NCBI RefSeq assembly: GCF_030272615.1
Contig: NC_081406.1
Coordinates: 232,554,396-232,618,395, forward strand
Direction of reading: 5' to 3'
From: Cryptomeria japonica
Lineage: Eukaryota > Streptophyta > Pinopsida > Cupressales > Cupressaceae
DNA: 64,000 bases
Shown here piece after piece: positions 1 to 10,620 of this stretch (positions are counted from its first letter, which is position 1; every line of letters begins with the position of its first letter). The notes below the pieces were generated by a model, which was not told the origin of the DNA, did not search any database, and worked only from the letters and a program-made list of their open reading frames with translations. Made by a program: the position numbers and the translations under genes.

Positions 1-574
1 TGGGTAAGGACAGATTTTGTTTAAAGAGTACCGTACTATTTTCCCTTGTTGCATATCCTGTATTTGCCTTTGCAACATTTGCATTTGTTGAGTAAGAGCA
101 ACTAAAGGCGCATTATCTTGCCGAGGGAAGAGTTCTTCTCTCGTATTTGTTCTTAACTGAAAAGGTGTGGTAAATGGTATATTTTGCTCTGGTGTTTTTA
201 GCTCAGGTATATGCATTTCTGGTATGCATTGTTCAGGTATATGTTGTTCAGGTATGTGAGTTTCTTCTTCTCTTTGTTGTTCTTGATATGCATATTGTCG
301 AGACCTAGTTTGAAAAAATGTTTGCGTCGAAATCTTCAGGAAGTTTAACGCCTTTACTTGTGAGCATGAGCAGATACTTTTCTTTGTCATTTTCCATGAG
401 CTTTTCTACAAGTTTTTGGAATGAAGGGTTTTCCTGACATTCCCGAAGAAGTGCTTCAGTAATTTCAAGTTCTTCTAAGGGTGGAACCTCAAAAGGATTT
501 GATAATCTTCGATTCATACTGGATTCTGCGTGTGTCTGGCTTTGTTTGTCTCGTTGAGAGCGAGTAACAGGCAT
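1..574 (-). pseudogene. gag: Gag N-terminal part, Gypsy element I (frameshifted)
   Basis: Translation from the ATG at 574 gives a protein starting MPVTRSQRDK and running 89 codons to a stop at 305. The start resembles the MVETRSQKS start of the second Gypsy element. Shifting frame just before the stop reopens a frame that runs to the window edge. This second part contains a five-residue repeat of the form HIPEQ (HIPEQ, HIPEQ, CIPEM, HIPEL) and then a glutamine-rich segment that looks like a coiled coil. One frameshift therefore explains the break. The capsid and knuckle regions are outside the window. Confidence 0.6.
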
Positions 575-1428
575 TTTAGTAGAAACTTTCAGTGATGAAA
601 GGGACAAAAGCCTCGTTGATGTGTTGCTCGGGGGTTGGTGGTTCTGGTCGAGACATGTTATATGTGATGCACTCGTCGGGCAAGAATGCTGGATTGATCT
701 TTTCACTGCGGTTTATTGTTTGATTAAAAGCGGACTTTTGACAGTATGCTCTTGTTTTCAAAGGTTCTTTGTCAAATTCGCTAGATTTGTTTTGGATATA
801 CTGTTTGATGTGATGAACGAATACCCGATGAGATTTGAAGAGTTGATGATTGATGTATAAAAACTTATTTCTCTTGATGAATTTGGAAAAACTAGGTTGT
901 TGTTTCTTCAACGTGATGTTACGATAGAGGTTCTTTCTTCTCAGAATAAGGGGATTAGTCATGCATGAGTGATCAATGGTTTCCTTTGATTGGTTTGGAT
1001 TCAGTTGATTCTTGTTTTTGAAAATTTCAAATTTTACTCTATCAAAGTGAAGGCTTTTAGATGCCCCTTCACGACAAAGCGTGTCAAATGGTATGGATAA
1101 AAGCTTCCCGATTTGGAAACTTGATTTGACAATTTGAAAATTCTAAACAAGTGTTGTGAGATAAAAATCCGTAAGATGGTAAAGGATTCTGTTGATACTG
1201 ATGATGAGATTTCCGGATTATGATAGGAGAGATATCCTCGATTGCGCGATTCATTTAAGATTCTGACAACATTCGTTTTGACACAAATTTTTCTTAAGAA
1301 ATAGTTTTTAGTGGTTTATTTATCACTCTGTTGTGATGAAAAATGATTTTTGATGAAAAAGGCTTCTAAAAATGTTTTTGAAATTTCAAATTTTTTCTCG
1401 GTTTTGCTCTTTGTTTTTTTGTTTTGGA

Positions 1429-1793
1429 TTACGCGCTAGAACAGAGTCTACATGCGCTACTGAAATTACCTAATACACTAAAAGAATAACCACATGCGCT
1501 AGGCTGCCCCCGGACACGCGCTAAAGTTCAGACTGTTTTTAAAAATTGTTGTCTACCTGTTGAAAAACCTATGCACTATTCTGGGCCTGTCACGCACTAA
1601 CTGTTTGACTTTGGTTTCCACGCGCTAAGCTGTTGTTTTCACACGCTAGACTATTTTTCGGATGCACTAAAGGATGTTACACTGTTTTGTCGTAAGATGA
1701 AAATGCTACTGTTTTAACCCAACACGCTAATTTGAGGTTTGAATGCGCTAACAAAAGTATTCTATGCGCTAAGATGTTGCTCTTATGTGCTAA
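1429..1793. repeat. 21-nt-phased TGCGCTA array, block 2
   Basis: A second, more degenerate block of about 13 copies. Cores such as ACGCGCTA, ATGCGCTA, ATGCACTA and ACACGCTA start near 1429, 1453, 1494, 1515, 1570, 1592, 1620, 1641, 1662, 1720, 1743, 1764 and 1785. Steps are again about 21 nt or a gap. It lies 1.2 kb further into the leader than block 1. Confidence 0.65.
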
Positions 1794-2989
1794 ACTGCCC
1801 TGATTTTTCCTTTGATCTAGTTTTTGTGAATTTTGAAATTTTGCTGTAAAATTTTCAAGTGTGATGGATGATTTTCTGAGGTAATAAATGCAAACACAGC
1901 ACAAAAAGTACAACCATTTTGCCTAATCTAACAAAAAGTGTATGTTCTGCGAGGATGTGTTCAAATCCCCAATGTTTTAATAGGTTTGGATACAAATAAC
2001 ACACTTCAGAAAGACTCTTTAATCAAGGGTCATAAATAACATCATAGCTCACTAGTCTCGATACTCCGTCAGCTCAAACAGCCGTGTCACCTCTTAGAGG
2101 GCGCCCGTTTTTTTGCCTTTTGTCAGAAATTAACTCAAAGTGAATCGCTTCACAGTTGAGTAGTTATCTTGGGAGATATATGGTGAGTAATCTTGGGGGC
2201 AGATTCTTTCCCACCCTTGCACTATGATATTATAAATGTCTAGTTACTGACTCGGTTCAAAGCTTCTATTTCTATGGTTCGTAATTAGGCTTCCCATTCG
2301 GCCGTCAGTGATAAACTCCCTTAGGAGGCTTCCCAACCTTTAGAACAAAGGGTTTACGTATCTTGAGGATACTGGGGGAAGGCTAATCACTGCGCGCAAC
2401 CGTTGAAAAGGACTTTCGTCACTTTCCACATTTGATTATAGTGGGTTGGAATTCTTGGCGTCAAAGTCATTCCCCACTTAGGTCGTTCCCTTCACACCGA
2501 CCATAAATGGCTTTAAAAGTTGATTCCAACTCCTCGGGAAGACAGGCCTGCTAAAGGATGTAAATGCTTGAAATAATGAAAGCTGTAAGAGCGGTCTGGA
2601 TTTTTGATCACCCAGTTAAGGGGAGAGCATATTCCTTCCACTTTCGAGATAAAGCAATCAAATTGTTTATTTTTAGCCTTTCAATTTAGTGATGTACTAA
2701 AATCTATGTGGAGATGTTGCTCCACAAAAACATGGTGTTTATTTTACCTTTTTAAAGCAATGATTTTCTGATCTAGGAAAAGAAATCTTGGTCAACAAAG
2801 CAAAATTTTTGAATTTGCGGTCAACAAAAGAAATCGTTTTAAAATAAAATTTCCTGCTCCACCTGCAAGAAACTGTTAGAATCCTGCAAAATTGTCACTC
2901 CACTAGTTAGAAAATCGGGATTTCGGTGGACTTCTACAAGTCTAGATTTTATTTTGGTTACAATTGTAATTTTCTTGTTCGCTGTCTGT

Positions 2990-3412
2990 GATGCGCTACA
3001 GAAAGGACTGTACGCGCTAAAATAAAACCGTTATGCGCTAAAACAACAACTTAATGCGTTGTATTGCATTCCGAATGCGCTATTCTGTGTGTTTGAAGTG
3101 CTATTCTATTTTTTTTTCTCTCCCATGCTGAGACTTGCAGGAAAATGAGTAATTTGATGCGCTAACGTTTTAACTCCATGCGCTGGATGATGGTCTACAA
3201 GCGCTGAAATATGGATTGGATGCGCTAATATGTTAGCTTGATGCGCTACTTTGTTTTGTTTCCGCGGTGAGGCCTACAGGAAAAACTTAATGGAGGTCAT
3301 GCGCTAATGTTTGAACTGCACGCGCTAGATGATGGTCTCCATGCATTGAACAGTGGATTGGATGCGCTACTCTGTTTACTGGATGCGCTAAACAGTGAAC
3401 TCAGAGCGCTAC
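2990..3412. repeat. 21-nt-phased TGCGCTA array, block 1
   Basis: About 17 copies of a core close to ATGCGCTA recur with starts at or near 2990, 3012, 3033, 3054, 3075, 3096, 3157, 3178, 3200, 3220, 3241, 3299, 3319, 3341, 3361, 3382 and 3403. Within runs the step is 20-22 nt. Only 8-9 bases are conserved; the 12-13 bases between cores vary freely, so this is not an ordinary minisatellite. A plus-strand ORF at 3307-3522 with a leucine/alanine heptad is a by-product of the 21-nt (seven-codon) period. Confidence 0.75.
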
Positions 3413-3477
3413 TTCATTTTTCTCGCGTGCCTGCAAAAGTGGTTAGTTTCAAAAACCGATTTGTTATTTTGGGTCGA

Positions 3478-3496
3478 GCCCCACGGTGGGCGCCAA
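3478..3496 (-). other. Primer-binding site, Gypsy element I
   Basis: On the minus strand the LTR end CATACA is followed by TTT and then TTGGCGCCCACCGTGGGGC. A TGGCGCC-type PBS directly after the 5' LTR is common in plant Ty3/Gypsy elements. I have not assigned the primer tRNA. Confidence 0.7.
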
Positions 3497-3499
3497 AAA

Positions 3500-4924
3500 T
3501 GTATGCGGGAAAAGTGGGCTAGTAGAATTTAATATGTGAAAATATTGTTAGAAACTAGTCCACACACACACACAGGACTTCTTGGTGAAAGCTATGGAGT
3601 AACGACGTATTACTCAGCTTCCCAAAGTGGGTTCCATGGTTCTCTATCTCACAATGTCCCTCAAACCAATGTTTTTGCTCTCAGATCACTGAGAAAAATG
3701 GTTTAGGGATGGCAAATGCAAGAACGAGGGATGCTTTGATAGATTTTAGTATGAGATGCATCCTAAGCTATGCATGATCTTAGAAATGCAATAAACTAGC
3801 TATAAGATGACAAGATTAATATAAATACTATCCTAACATGATATATTAGTCTATGATTGAGCTAAAATGATAAAGAAATTATTCTAAACATGCATATTTA
3901 AACTAGTTCCTGATTTAAAAGAGGCTAAAATGATGAGTGTAAAATGAGATATGAAAGCTTGAATGTATTTGAGCATAAGTGTGATACTACAAATTTGAGG
4001 GATCATTGTTATGGAGGAATGAGAGCTCTATTTATAGCAAGAATAGAGTAATGGATGGTCAGGATTGAATGGTTTAATCAAGGGTTGAGTTTGAAAATTG
4101 GGGATCCATGTTTGTAATTGGCACCAATGAAATGGTGACAAGTGTCAACATAGGGTTGGATTGAGAGAAGGGGTTGGAGACATTGAATGCCTGAGAAGAC
4201 CTCATGGCTATCTAGAGGCTAAGGGTCAAGTTTAAATTAGGATTACCCACTGGATTAAGAGTTAATCCAAGGATAAACATTTGTGCAAATGATTAAGAGA
4301 TAATCATGGTCAAAGCATTAAAGGCTTGATGAGACCCTTGGGTTGGATGAAGGTTGAGTCAAAACAAATGTTTTAACCATGTAGGAGGGTTTGAGTTAAC
4401 CATTAATGGTTATTGGAGACTTTGGGGATTAAGTGGTTGAAGGTTGAAAGCCTTTAATGGTTATCAAAGACTTTGAGGTTTTGAGAAGTGACTTCCCTTT
4501 GCTTAGGGATGTGACAAAGTTTAGAGGAGGGGTTAGGTTAATTAGAAGCGATTAGAAGATTCTAGAAGGGATTAGAAAGGGGTTTGGGATTTTGCAAGTG
4601 GATGGAGGGATAATAGGATTTAATTGAAATAAAATATTTCATTCAATTTGGTTGCAATTTGGGGAAATTAAATAAATTAGATTTATTCAATTTAAGATAA
4701 CTATTTAATTAAATTTGAATTTAATTAAAAGTGGATAGGGGGGATTTAATTGAATAAAATGATTTATTCATTAAATGGGTATAGTGAATTTTATTTAAAT
4801 AAATTGAGTAATTTACTTAATAAAATAGAAGAATGTGAATAATTTAATTAAATTGGATTTAATCAAATAGAGAAATGAACATAAAATATTCATTTAGGAA
4901 TATGGTCATTTTTATACGTCTACA
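3500..4924 (-). repeat. 5' LTR of Gypsy element I
   Basis: The LTR is 1,425 bp. On the minus strand it begins TGTAGACGTATAAAAATGAC and ends CCCGCATACA, immediately before the PBS. The promoter-distal half (about 4615-4880) is AT-rich and full of short inverted repeats built from TTTAATTAAA and ATTTATT blocks. A TATA box lies at 4028-4037. The ends were chosen from the TG/CA rule and the adjoining PBS; the paired LTR is not in the window. Confidence 0.8.
4028..4037 (-). promoter_or_regulatory. TATA box in Gypsy I LTR
   Basis: On the minus strand the sequence reads CTATAAATAG, a canonical plant TATA box. It sits inside the LTR about 530 nt before the LTR/PBS junction, a plausible position for the element's transcription start. 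The assignment is from sequence and position only. Confidence 0.5.
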
Positions 4925-5230
4925 GATACACTTGCTGGTGCATAACCTGGACCTATTTGTCGGTAACAACAAATATGAAAAACTGAATAGATCAATAACC
5001 AAATCACCAAAACCAAGTGATCAAATAATGGCTTTGACATAACCAGGTAGTCTCCAAGTCATTCCATGTGCCGATGAACAATATAACCTGCCGGTGAACC
5101 AAATACCGGTGACTGTGCATAAGTCACTGACTTGCCGGTGAACATAACCAAAGATCTCCAAGTGCTGATAAGTGTTGACAAGTGTTGACATCAATGACAA
5201 AACCATATCAACATATCCAAAATACCAACA
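4925..5230 (-). repeat. Copia-type LTR fragment
   Basis: On the minus strand the fragment starts TGTTGGTATTTTGGATATG at 5230. It contains the GTCATTGATGTCAACA block and several CCGGT motifs seen near the 5' end of the Sirevirus-like LTRs elsewhere in this window. It breaks off exactly where Gypsy element I begins, so Gypsy I probably inserted into this LTR. The remainder would lie left of the window. Confidence 0.5.
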
Positions 5231-5530
5231 TGTGTTATATTTTTCAGAAAAAATCAGGGTCAATTTTTCGTGCGTGAAGGATTTTACCCCTTTAATCTTA
5301 TCCAATTTCGAAAAACTTTAGTATTTTGGAAACTAGATTTAGAGTACTACAATATTTTTTGTTTTATTATCTTCATATCTTTAGTGGATGACTTTCAATT
5401 TTTGCCTCCAAGTTCAGGTTCACCTGATTTTAGAAAAAAAGTGTCCACTTATACCCCCCTTTTTGACCACCATCTTTGTGCACTCACCCTTGGCTTCCAA
5501 AGTAACTCAACAATTCGATGCAAAATATTC
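5231..5530. other. Unassigned AT-rich spacer
   Basis: Short overlapping ORFs here have no recognisable domain. It may be the far end of the decayed ORF at 5531-6090, but I cannot follow the reading frame into it. Confidence 0.3.
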
Positions 5531-6090
5531 TCTCTCTAGAATTTCAATGGCAACCTCAAAAGACACACCCAAACTGGAACCTAGAAAGGCATGTCTTTAG
5601 CTAAGTTAAAGCCCATATGCTAGAGTTTAATAAACAAGCCTACTTGATTTCTATCTGCCATACTGGAAAAAACAACCATAAAATAACTATTGGCAGCCAA
5701 CATAATCTCCATATCCCTCTCAACCTGCCAAGTCTGATGAATCCAAGAATCTAATATTGACAAAGAAACATGAAGCCCAAGGAATTTACAAATCAAAGCA
5801 TGATTCTCCTAATAGGCCACATCCTCCACAATAGATTCAAGCAAAAGAACCAACACCAGACGATCTTTGCTTCTCGGCAGGAAACCATTAACTTTCTTCA
5901 TCTTAGAACCGTCACCAACATAGAAATAATCTGGAGGATCCACATGCACCCCCAAAGGCAAACCAGTATGCTACCTTGCCTCATAAATCACCAAACCAGA
6001 GGACATCAACCTCCCACCCATCAAAAACAAGCCAAACTCCAAAAAGAAAATCCAGTGCCTGACAAAACCAACCCCTGCATACCACATGAA
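5531..6090 (-). pseudogene. Decayed DUF4283-type ORF (LINE ORF1-like)
   Basis: Minus-strand translation with stops bridged shows a DUF4283-like order of motifs. Around 5830-5650 comes HALICKFLGLH, then a tryptophan segment (SWIHQTWQVERDME), then NSYFMVVFSS followed by ADRN. Around 5600-5540 comes PVWVCLLRLPLKF, matching the usual pVWvrl..LP. of the domain. DUF4283 occurs in plant LINE ORF1-like proteins and in retroposed relatives. Several in-frame stops make this a dead remnant. The N- and C-terminal limits are uncertain and the zinc knuckle normally found after the domain is not visible. Confidence 0.5.
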
Positions 6091-7202
6091 CCCTAAAAAT
6101 CAACCCCCACCACCACAAAAGCCCTCATACCCACTAAAAAACCCACCAAACCAACCACTGCAACCACTCGCACCAAACGAGATCCCCACACAGCTGATAG
6201 GAACTAGAAACATGCTAGGGCCGAGCCCTAGTACACGTAAAGGAACACTCGCACAACACTTACCATCACATCCATTCTTCTATGTTGCATTGCCTTCCAA
6301 TAGACATGTCTTTGTTAAATACCTACTATTTTCCACTTCTTTTTTATTTCTCTCATTCAAAATATCATTAGAAGAATAATACTTCTCCAAGGCTTCCACT
6401 TGAGCTTCAATATTCGATGACTCCTTTCTTTTTCATTTCTTTTATTAAAAATATAATTAGAAGAATATACTTCTCTAAGGCATCAACTGTAGCTCCAATC
6501 TTTAATGACTCCTCATAAACAAATTTCTTAAATTTTTTTAGCTTTATTCTCTTCCCAATATTATTCCCACAGTAAAATTTTCATGGGTCTCCTCATAATC
6601 CATCTCATCATCTCTTTTGAGTACATCATTATCCATGTTAACAATCCCCTTGAAGAAACCCTTGTCCCTCTTGCAACTAGAAGTCCTCGTTGCAACAAAA
6701 AATCACTACACTCTACTCAACAAGGATTTTGAAAAATATACAATAGAAAAAACCTTATATCTACTCTCTCTTAGTGGAAGGATTTTTGTACCTTCTATTT
6801 AGCTTTATCTCTTTTGGAGGACAATCTCAACTCTTTCAAGCATAGTCCTTTTCACCATGCAACTAATATTTTGGATCCAATACCATTTGATGTAGTCAAG
6901 ATTGGGGAGTTTTATCAAACTTCCTAATCATGTAGCCTTAACATATCATCCAATCCACATAAACAAATTTTAGACAAGTTAGGAAATATATATTTATTGC
7001 AAAAAACTTCAATAACATTTGCATATACGAAGAATTTAAACAAGGAATAAAATATAATTTTTTTACAATGTTCCTAGGCACTTCATACCTACAAGTCTTA
7101 AAATATTCAAGCCTTCACACCTTCTTGGATTCAATCCTTTTTACACATTGTTGTGAATAATGATATTACCTAGCTAGCTATTGGTTAGCACCTATTAACA
7201 CA
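6091..7202. other. AT-rich non-coding DNA with a weak 89-bp duplication
   Basis: I see no gene here. Two diverged copies of about 89 bp (around 6330-6420 and 6421-6510) share ATTAGAAGAATA and then a TACTTCTC-AAGGC segment. The rest has no recognisable feature. Confidence 0.35.
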
Positions 7203-7337
7203 TGTTAGGTTTACTAAGGATAGATTAGTTGTCACATGAAACAATTATTTAATATTGTTAATGTTAGTTATCATAGGTGTTCTTCTCAATAGAGACAAGT
7301 CAACATTATTCATTTAATTTTGTCATAGGGTAGTTGT
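7203..7337 (+). repeat. Old Copia-type LTR H, left fragment
   Basis: The segment starts TGTTAGGTTTACTAAGG and is interrupted at 7337 by solo LTR G. Its continuation is at 33304-33479, where it carries a TATATAAG promoter motif and ends ACCAACA. Joined, the LTR would be about 310 bp. This would be the oldest layer of the nest. The 5' boundary is my choice among several TG positions, so confidence is modest. Confidence 0.35.
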
Positions 7338-8160
7338 TGTTGGCAACAAGGAAGAAAATTGAGAGGGGGAGGGGGGTTAATCCATTTTCTCAAAAACCTT
7401 AATTAACTCAAATACAATTTAAGATCTGATAAATAATAGTGAAAGTATAAATCAATACCACATCAATAACACATAACACCAAGATTTTTGATGTGGAAAA
7501 CCTTGTCAAGGGAAAAACCATGGTGGGAAGCTACCCACAATATGATGATACCCTATTAGAAGTATATGAAATATTACAAGGGGGAACACATATATTCAGG
7601 AACACCACCTAGAGCTCACTGCTCAAAAACAATAACAGCAAGGGCTACAACCCTAAGGAAGATTCACTATCTTACAATAATTACATCTGGAAGATCATGA
7701 ACTGATAGAATAGAATCTCCTCATGCCTGGTTGCAATTCCTATTAAGAACATATATTGCTCCTTCACACTTCTTCATACTTCTTCACATTACTTCAATGC
7801 TTCTGAGAGATCAATACATTATTCGCACATATCACACATCCATTGATACATCCTTAACATGATATTACACTTATTTATACATATCATCAACCTATATTTC
7901 AAGGTCATCTCAACCCATAACACAAATAACAAAGATATAACCATACATGCGACAATATTACATGTGGACCAAAACAATGTCAGTTACGACATAATACGGA
8001 TCCAAATCACTACCTCAAACATAAAAAACCTCCCATAATTATACCCCGAGTATCCGCAACATGCTACAATCAACATGTCAGCCAAGAACATGAAGAACAC
8101 CACCAGATCAAGGAAAATAATCAATAACATGCACAACGATCGATGCAGACCACCAAAACA
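7338..8160 (-). repeat. Solo LTR G, left part
   Basis: A Copia-type LTR lies in minus orientation. Its 3' end (TGTTGGCAAC on the plus strand) is followed inward by the purine tract GAGAGGGGGAGGGGGG. The left TSD is GTTGT at 7333-7337, and the same GTTGT follows the right end at 33299-33303. No PBS adjoins 7338. These facts fit a solo LTR (about 1.34 kb once rejoined) that was later split by element B. Confidence 0.6.
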
Positions 8161-9331
8161 TGTTGGCTTGATGATGATGATGTAGGTTGTAATAGGATGA
8201 TGGATGACTTGTTTTGTGTTGCCATTGATGGCCACTATATTTTGATAGTCATCTAAGTCTTTCAGGCCAACCAGTAAAAGCATAACCAGTACAGGAGACA
8301 GTTTAATAGTGAAATGACAAATAGGACTTGAACCAGCAAACAAGGAACATTATTACATTCAGGCAACTAGTACTAGTGACCGGTGAAGAGTTAGGTGATG
8401 TCGTTCCACTAGAGTGTTGGAGATAGGTACTTGCAGATTTATCCCACACTGCATTGGCAGATTCAACAATATGAGTGAGTTATGATATACAAAGCAATTA
8501 ATCTTGAAAAAATGTTAACTAGTAGAGCAGAATGATATTAATCGGTTAACCGGTAGTGTTTATGTTTTATTTTTGGGTTGTTGTGTCAGTGGATAACATA
8601 AGAAAAGTGTGTAGTGCAAGATTGACCAAATTCATTCAACCTAGGAAATTGTTCCAAGGTTGTTAGCCGACTAAGTTGAGATGTTTATAAATAGTGTGAT
8701 GACTTATGAGATGAGATATGAGATCATAAGCATAGATTAAGAGTTTGATTGTGAAGTTGAAGGTGAAGCATTGTATTGATGTATTGTTGAAGTATATTGC
8801 AGAACTGAAGCAGATCTTATGAGGCACAGAGGTGCTATATGCATATCATCTAGCTGTTGTTCCCTAATAGTTGCAGTAGTCAAAACCCCTTAACCAGGTA
8901 GGTCCTAACATGCCTGATTGTATAAATCCCTTAACCGGGTAGCTCAAAAAATTAAGTCTAAATCCTCTAGGGAGGTTACTCCTAATAGAGTAAAGCTTAT
9001 ATAAAAGCTAAGTTGTAAATTCCCTCATCGAGTGACTCCTAACAAGGTCTTCTCTTAACCGGGCATGTTTGTAAGACCTTAACGGGTCAAAGATTTATAT
9101 TCTGCAGATTGTGAATCTTGTGGGTACTAATTCCCATAGTGATATTTCCCATTTTGCTTTCCATGTAAAAATCATTGTGTTATGGTGTGCATGTCTTATT
9201 TGGTGTTAGATTATGTAGTTATCTTTCTTGCATGCCTATTGATTTTAAAGTTGATTAAAGTGGTGATAAGATTTATATTGTTTTTTCTTGCACTAATTTA
9301 GCCCCCCTCTCAGTGCCTTATAAGTTTATCA
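8161..9331 (+). repeat. 5' LTR of element B
   Basis: It begins TGTTGGCTTGATGATGATG and ends AAGTTTATCA just before the PBS. The 1,171-bp sequence matches 31618-32774 over its whole length with scattered substitutions. A C-rich CCCCCCTCTCAG segment lies about 30 nt before the end, as in all LTRs of this family. Confidence 0.85.
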
Positions 9332-9333
9332 AT

Positions 9334-9345
9334 TGGTATCTGAGC
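9334..9345 (+). other. iMet-type PBS of element B
   Basis: TGGTATCTGAGC, one mismatch from the initiator tRNA-Met complement TGGTATCAGAGC, lies two bases after the LTR end. This fixes the strand of the element. Confidence 0.8.
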
Positions 9346-9392
9346 CTAATTCTCTTAAGGCTTAACTGCTTGGGAAGGATCCTAAGGCTAAC

Positions 9393-9554
9393 ATGGGAGA
9401 AGAAATGAGTTATAGAGAGTTGTCTAATGGGCTTGCAAAATTTGAAGAAGCCCTAGGTGAATTGAGAGCTAAGTATAAAGCTTCATTGGTAAAGAGGAGA
9501 GAGCTAGCTGAACACTTGTATGAACTTAGTGAAATCAGTTCATTCGAGGAAGCA
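9393..9554 (+). pseudogene. gag: Gag N-terminus of element B
   Basis: The ATG at 9393 opens MGEEMSYRELSNGLAKFEEA and a charged, coiled-coil-like sequence of 54 codons. The frame is cut by element A1 at 9555 and resumes at 17795 after A1 and its TSD. The lysine- and glutamate-rich coiled coil followed by knuckles parallels the Gag of element D. Confidence 0.55.
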
Positions 9555-10405
9555 TGTTAGATGCAATGACAGTCCCAAAGACACTGAGAGGGGGGGGGGG
9601 TGTGAATCAGTGTCTAACCAGTTTATGGAATATTTGAACTTATTTATAACTTTGCAACCCAAATTAATGTACCGATAAACAAGTAATAATGCAACAAAGA
9701 GAAATAACAGACACAGCATAAATGCACACCATAACACAAGATATTTTTGCCAGGAAACCCGGTAAGGGATAAACATCGGTGGGATTTGTGACCCAAAATA
9801 TTTACTCACTAGCCAATATGAATAAATATTACTTACAATAGGGGCCTGCACATGCAGGAAGGCCAACAGCCTAGAGCTCACTGCTCAACGAAAGAGTCTT
9901 ACTAACTACAAAATGGATAATTAAATCCAAGACAATGTACTGCTCAAAATAGCATCTGCAATGCTTGATTCAGTACCGGTTTAAGCTATGTTAGAAACCA
10001 TAACCAAAAACCCATTGGTTAATGATATTCACTCACATAACCTATCTTTACTTGTTAGAGAATCCTTTCACTTCTTCTATAATCTATTACATAATTGCCT
10101 CTCTATGCTATATCAAAAATGACCTATAAGATCTCATACATATATGAGTCTTTACAAAAATCATGTTGGCTTACAAATAATTACATTACAATTTAATTCA
10201 CATAAACAAAACTTGTCTCATGTTGGTTTGGATGCTGGTATGCTTTGTTTCTGGTGTAAACTAGATGCTGATGAATAAACTTGTTGTGCATGCTAGTGCC
10301 AGTGAATGATATCTACATTGTTGGTGAACCTTTAGAATCCTATTACCGGTTGGTTTCCATCAATGACAACATAAACCATTCTCATGTGAGTGTAGAATGC
10401 CAACA
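9555..10405 (-). repeat. 3' LTR of element A1
   Basis: On the minus strand it starts TGTTGGCATTCTACACTC after the PPT and ends GTCATTGCATCTAACA. A stem-loop, AGACACTGA (9579-9587) with TCAGTGTCT (9607-9615), encloses a run of G on the plus strand. It differs from the 5' LTR by many substitutions, so the insertion is not recent. Confidence 0.85.
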
Positions 10406-10590
10406 ATCTCCCCCTTTGGCATTGATGGAAACACTCATGAGAAAAATCCAAAAACTATTGTTAAAAAAAATGAAGTCAAAAACTGATCCTCAAAAAGAAT
10501 GTGCTCCCCCTGAGCAAGTGATTTCTTCTATGCATTTTCCTCCATACATTTTTCTCCATACTACTCCCCTGTTGACATCAATGACAAAGG
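10406..10590 (-). promoter_or_regulatory. PPT and two upstream purine boxes of A1
   Basis: On the minus strand the order is AGGGGAGTAG (10570-10561), TCAGGGGGAGCAC (around 10510) and CCAAAGGGGGAGAT (10419-10406), the last touching the 3' LTR. The last is the functional PPT by position. The same three boxes in the same order occur in D. Repeated PPT-like boxes are a known Sirevirus feature. Confidence 0.7.
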
Positions 10591-10620
10591 ATGTAAAAAA
10601 GAATCAAGAAATAGAAAAAT

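Larger units (their letters stand above)
575..3477 (-). other. Long untranslated leader of Gypsy element I
   Basis: About 2.9 kb separates PBS and gag start. No supported ORF lies here. Two blocks (2990-3412 and 1429-1793) carry a 21-nt-phased TGCGCTA array. The stretch between them (about 1800-2985) has higher GC and no repeat or coding signal that I can identify. Long leaders are usual in the Tat and Athila branches of Ty3/Gypsy. Confidence 0.55.
1..4924 (-). mobile_element. Ty3/Gypsy element I, 5' part (cut by window edge)
   Basis: A minus-strand LTR retrotransposon enters the window from the left. Read on the minus strand it has an LTR (4924 to 3500), a GGCGCC-type primer-binding site, a leader of about 2.9 kb and the start of gag. 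Everything downstream of gag lies outside the window. Gypsy assignment rests on the LTR start TGTAGACG, the PBS type and a Gag N-terminus containing VTRSQ, like that of the second Gypsy element at 54867. The 5-bp target duplication cannot be checked because the other end is missing. Confidence 0.8.

Noticed and set aside
3307-3522. Leucine/alanine heptad ORF
   Set aside because: The heptad follows from the 21-nt array read in frame, and the ORF is antisense to the Gypsy I leader and crosses its PBS into the LTR.
9588-9602. G-run as a G-quadruplex or origin
   Set aside because: Single G-runs next to LTR ends recur in every family LTR as part of the C-loop hairpin. A four-run quadruplex pattern is absent.
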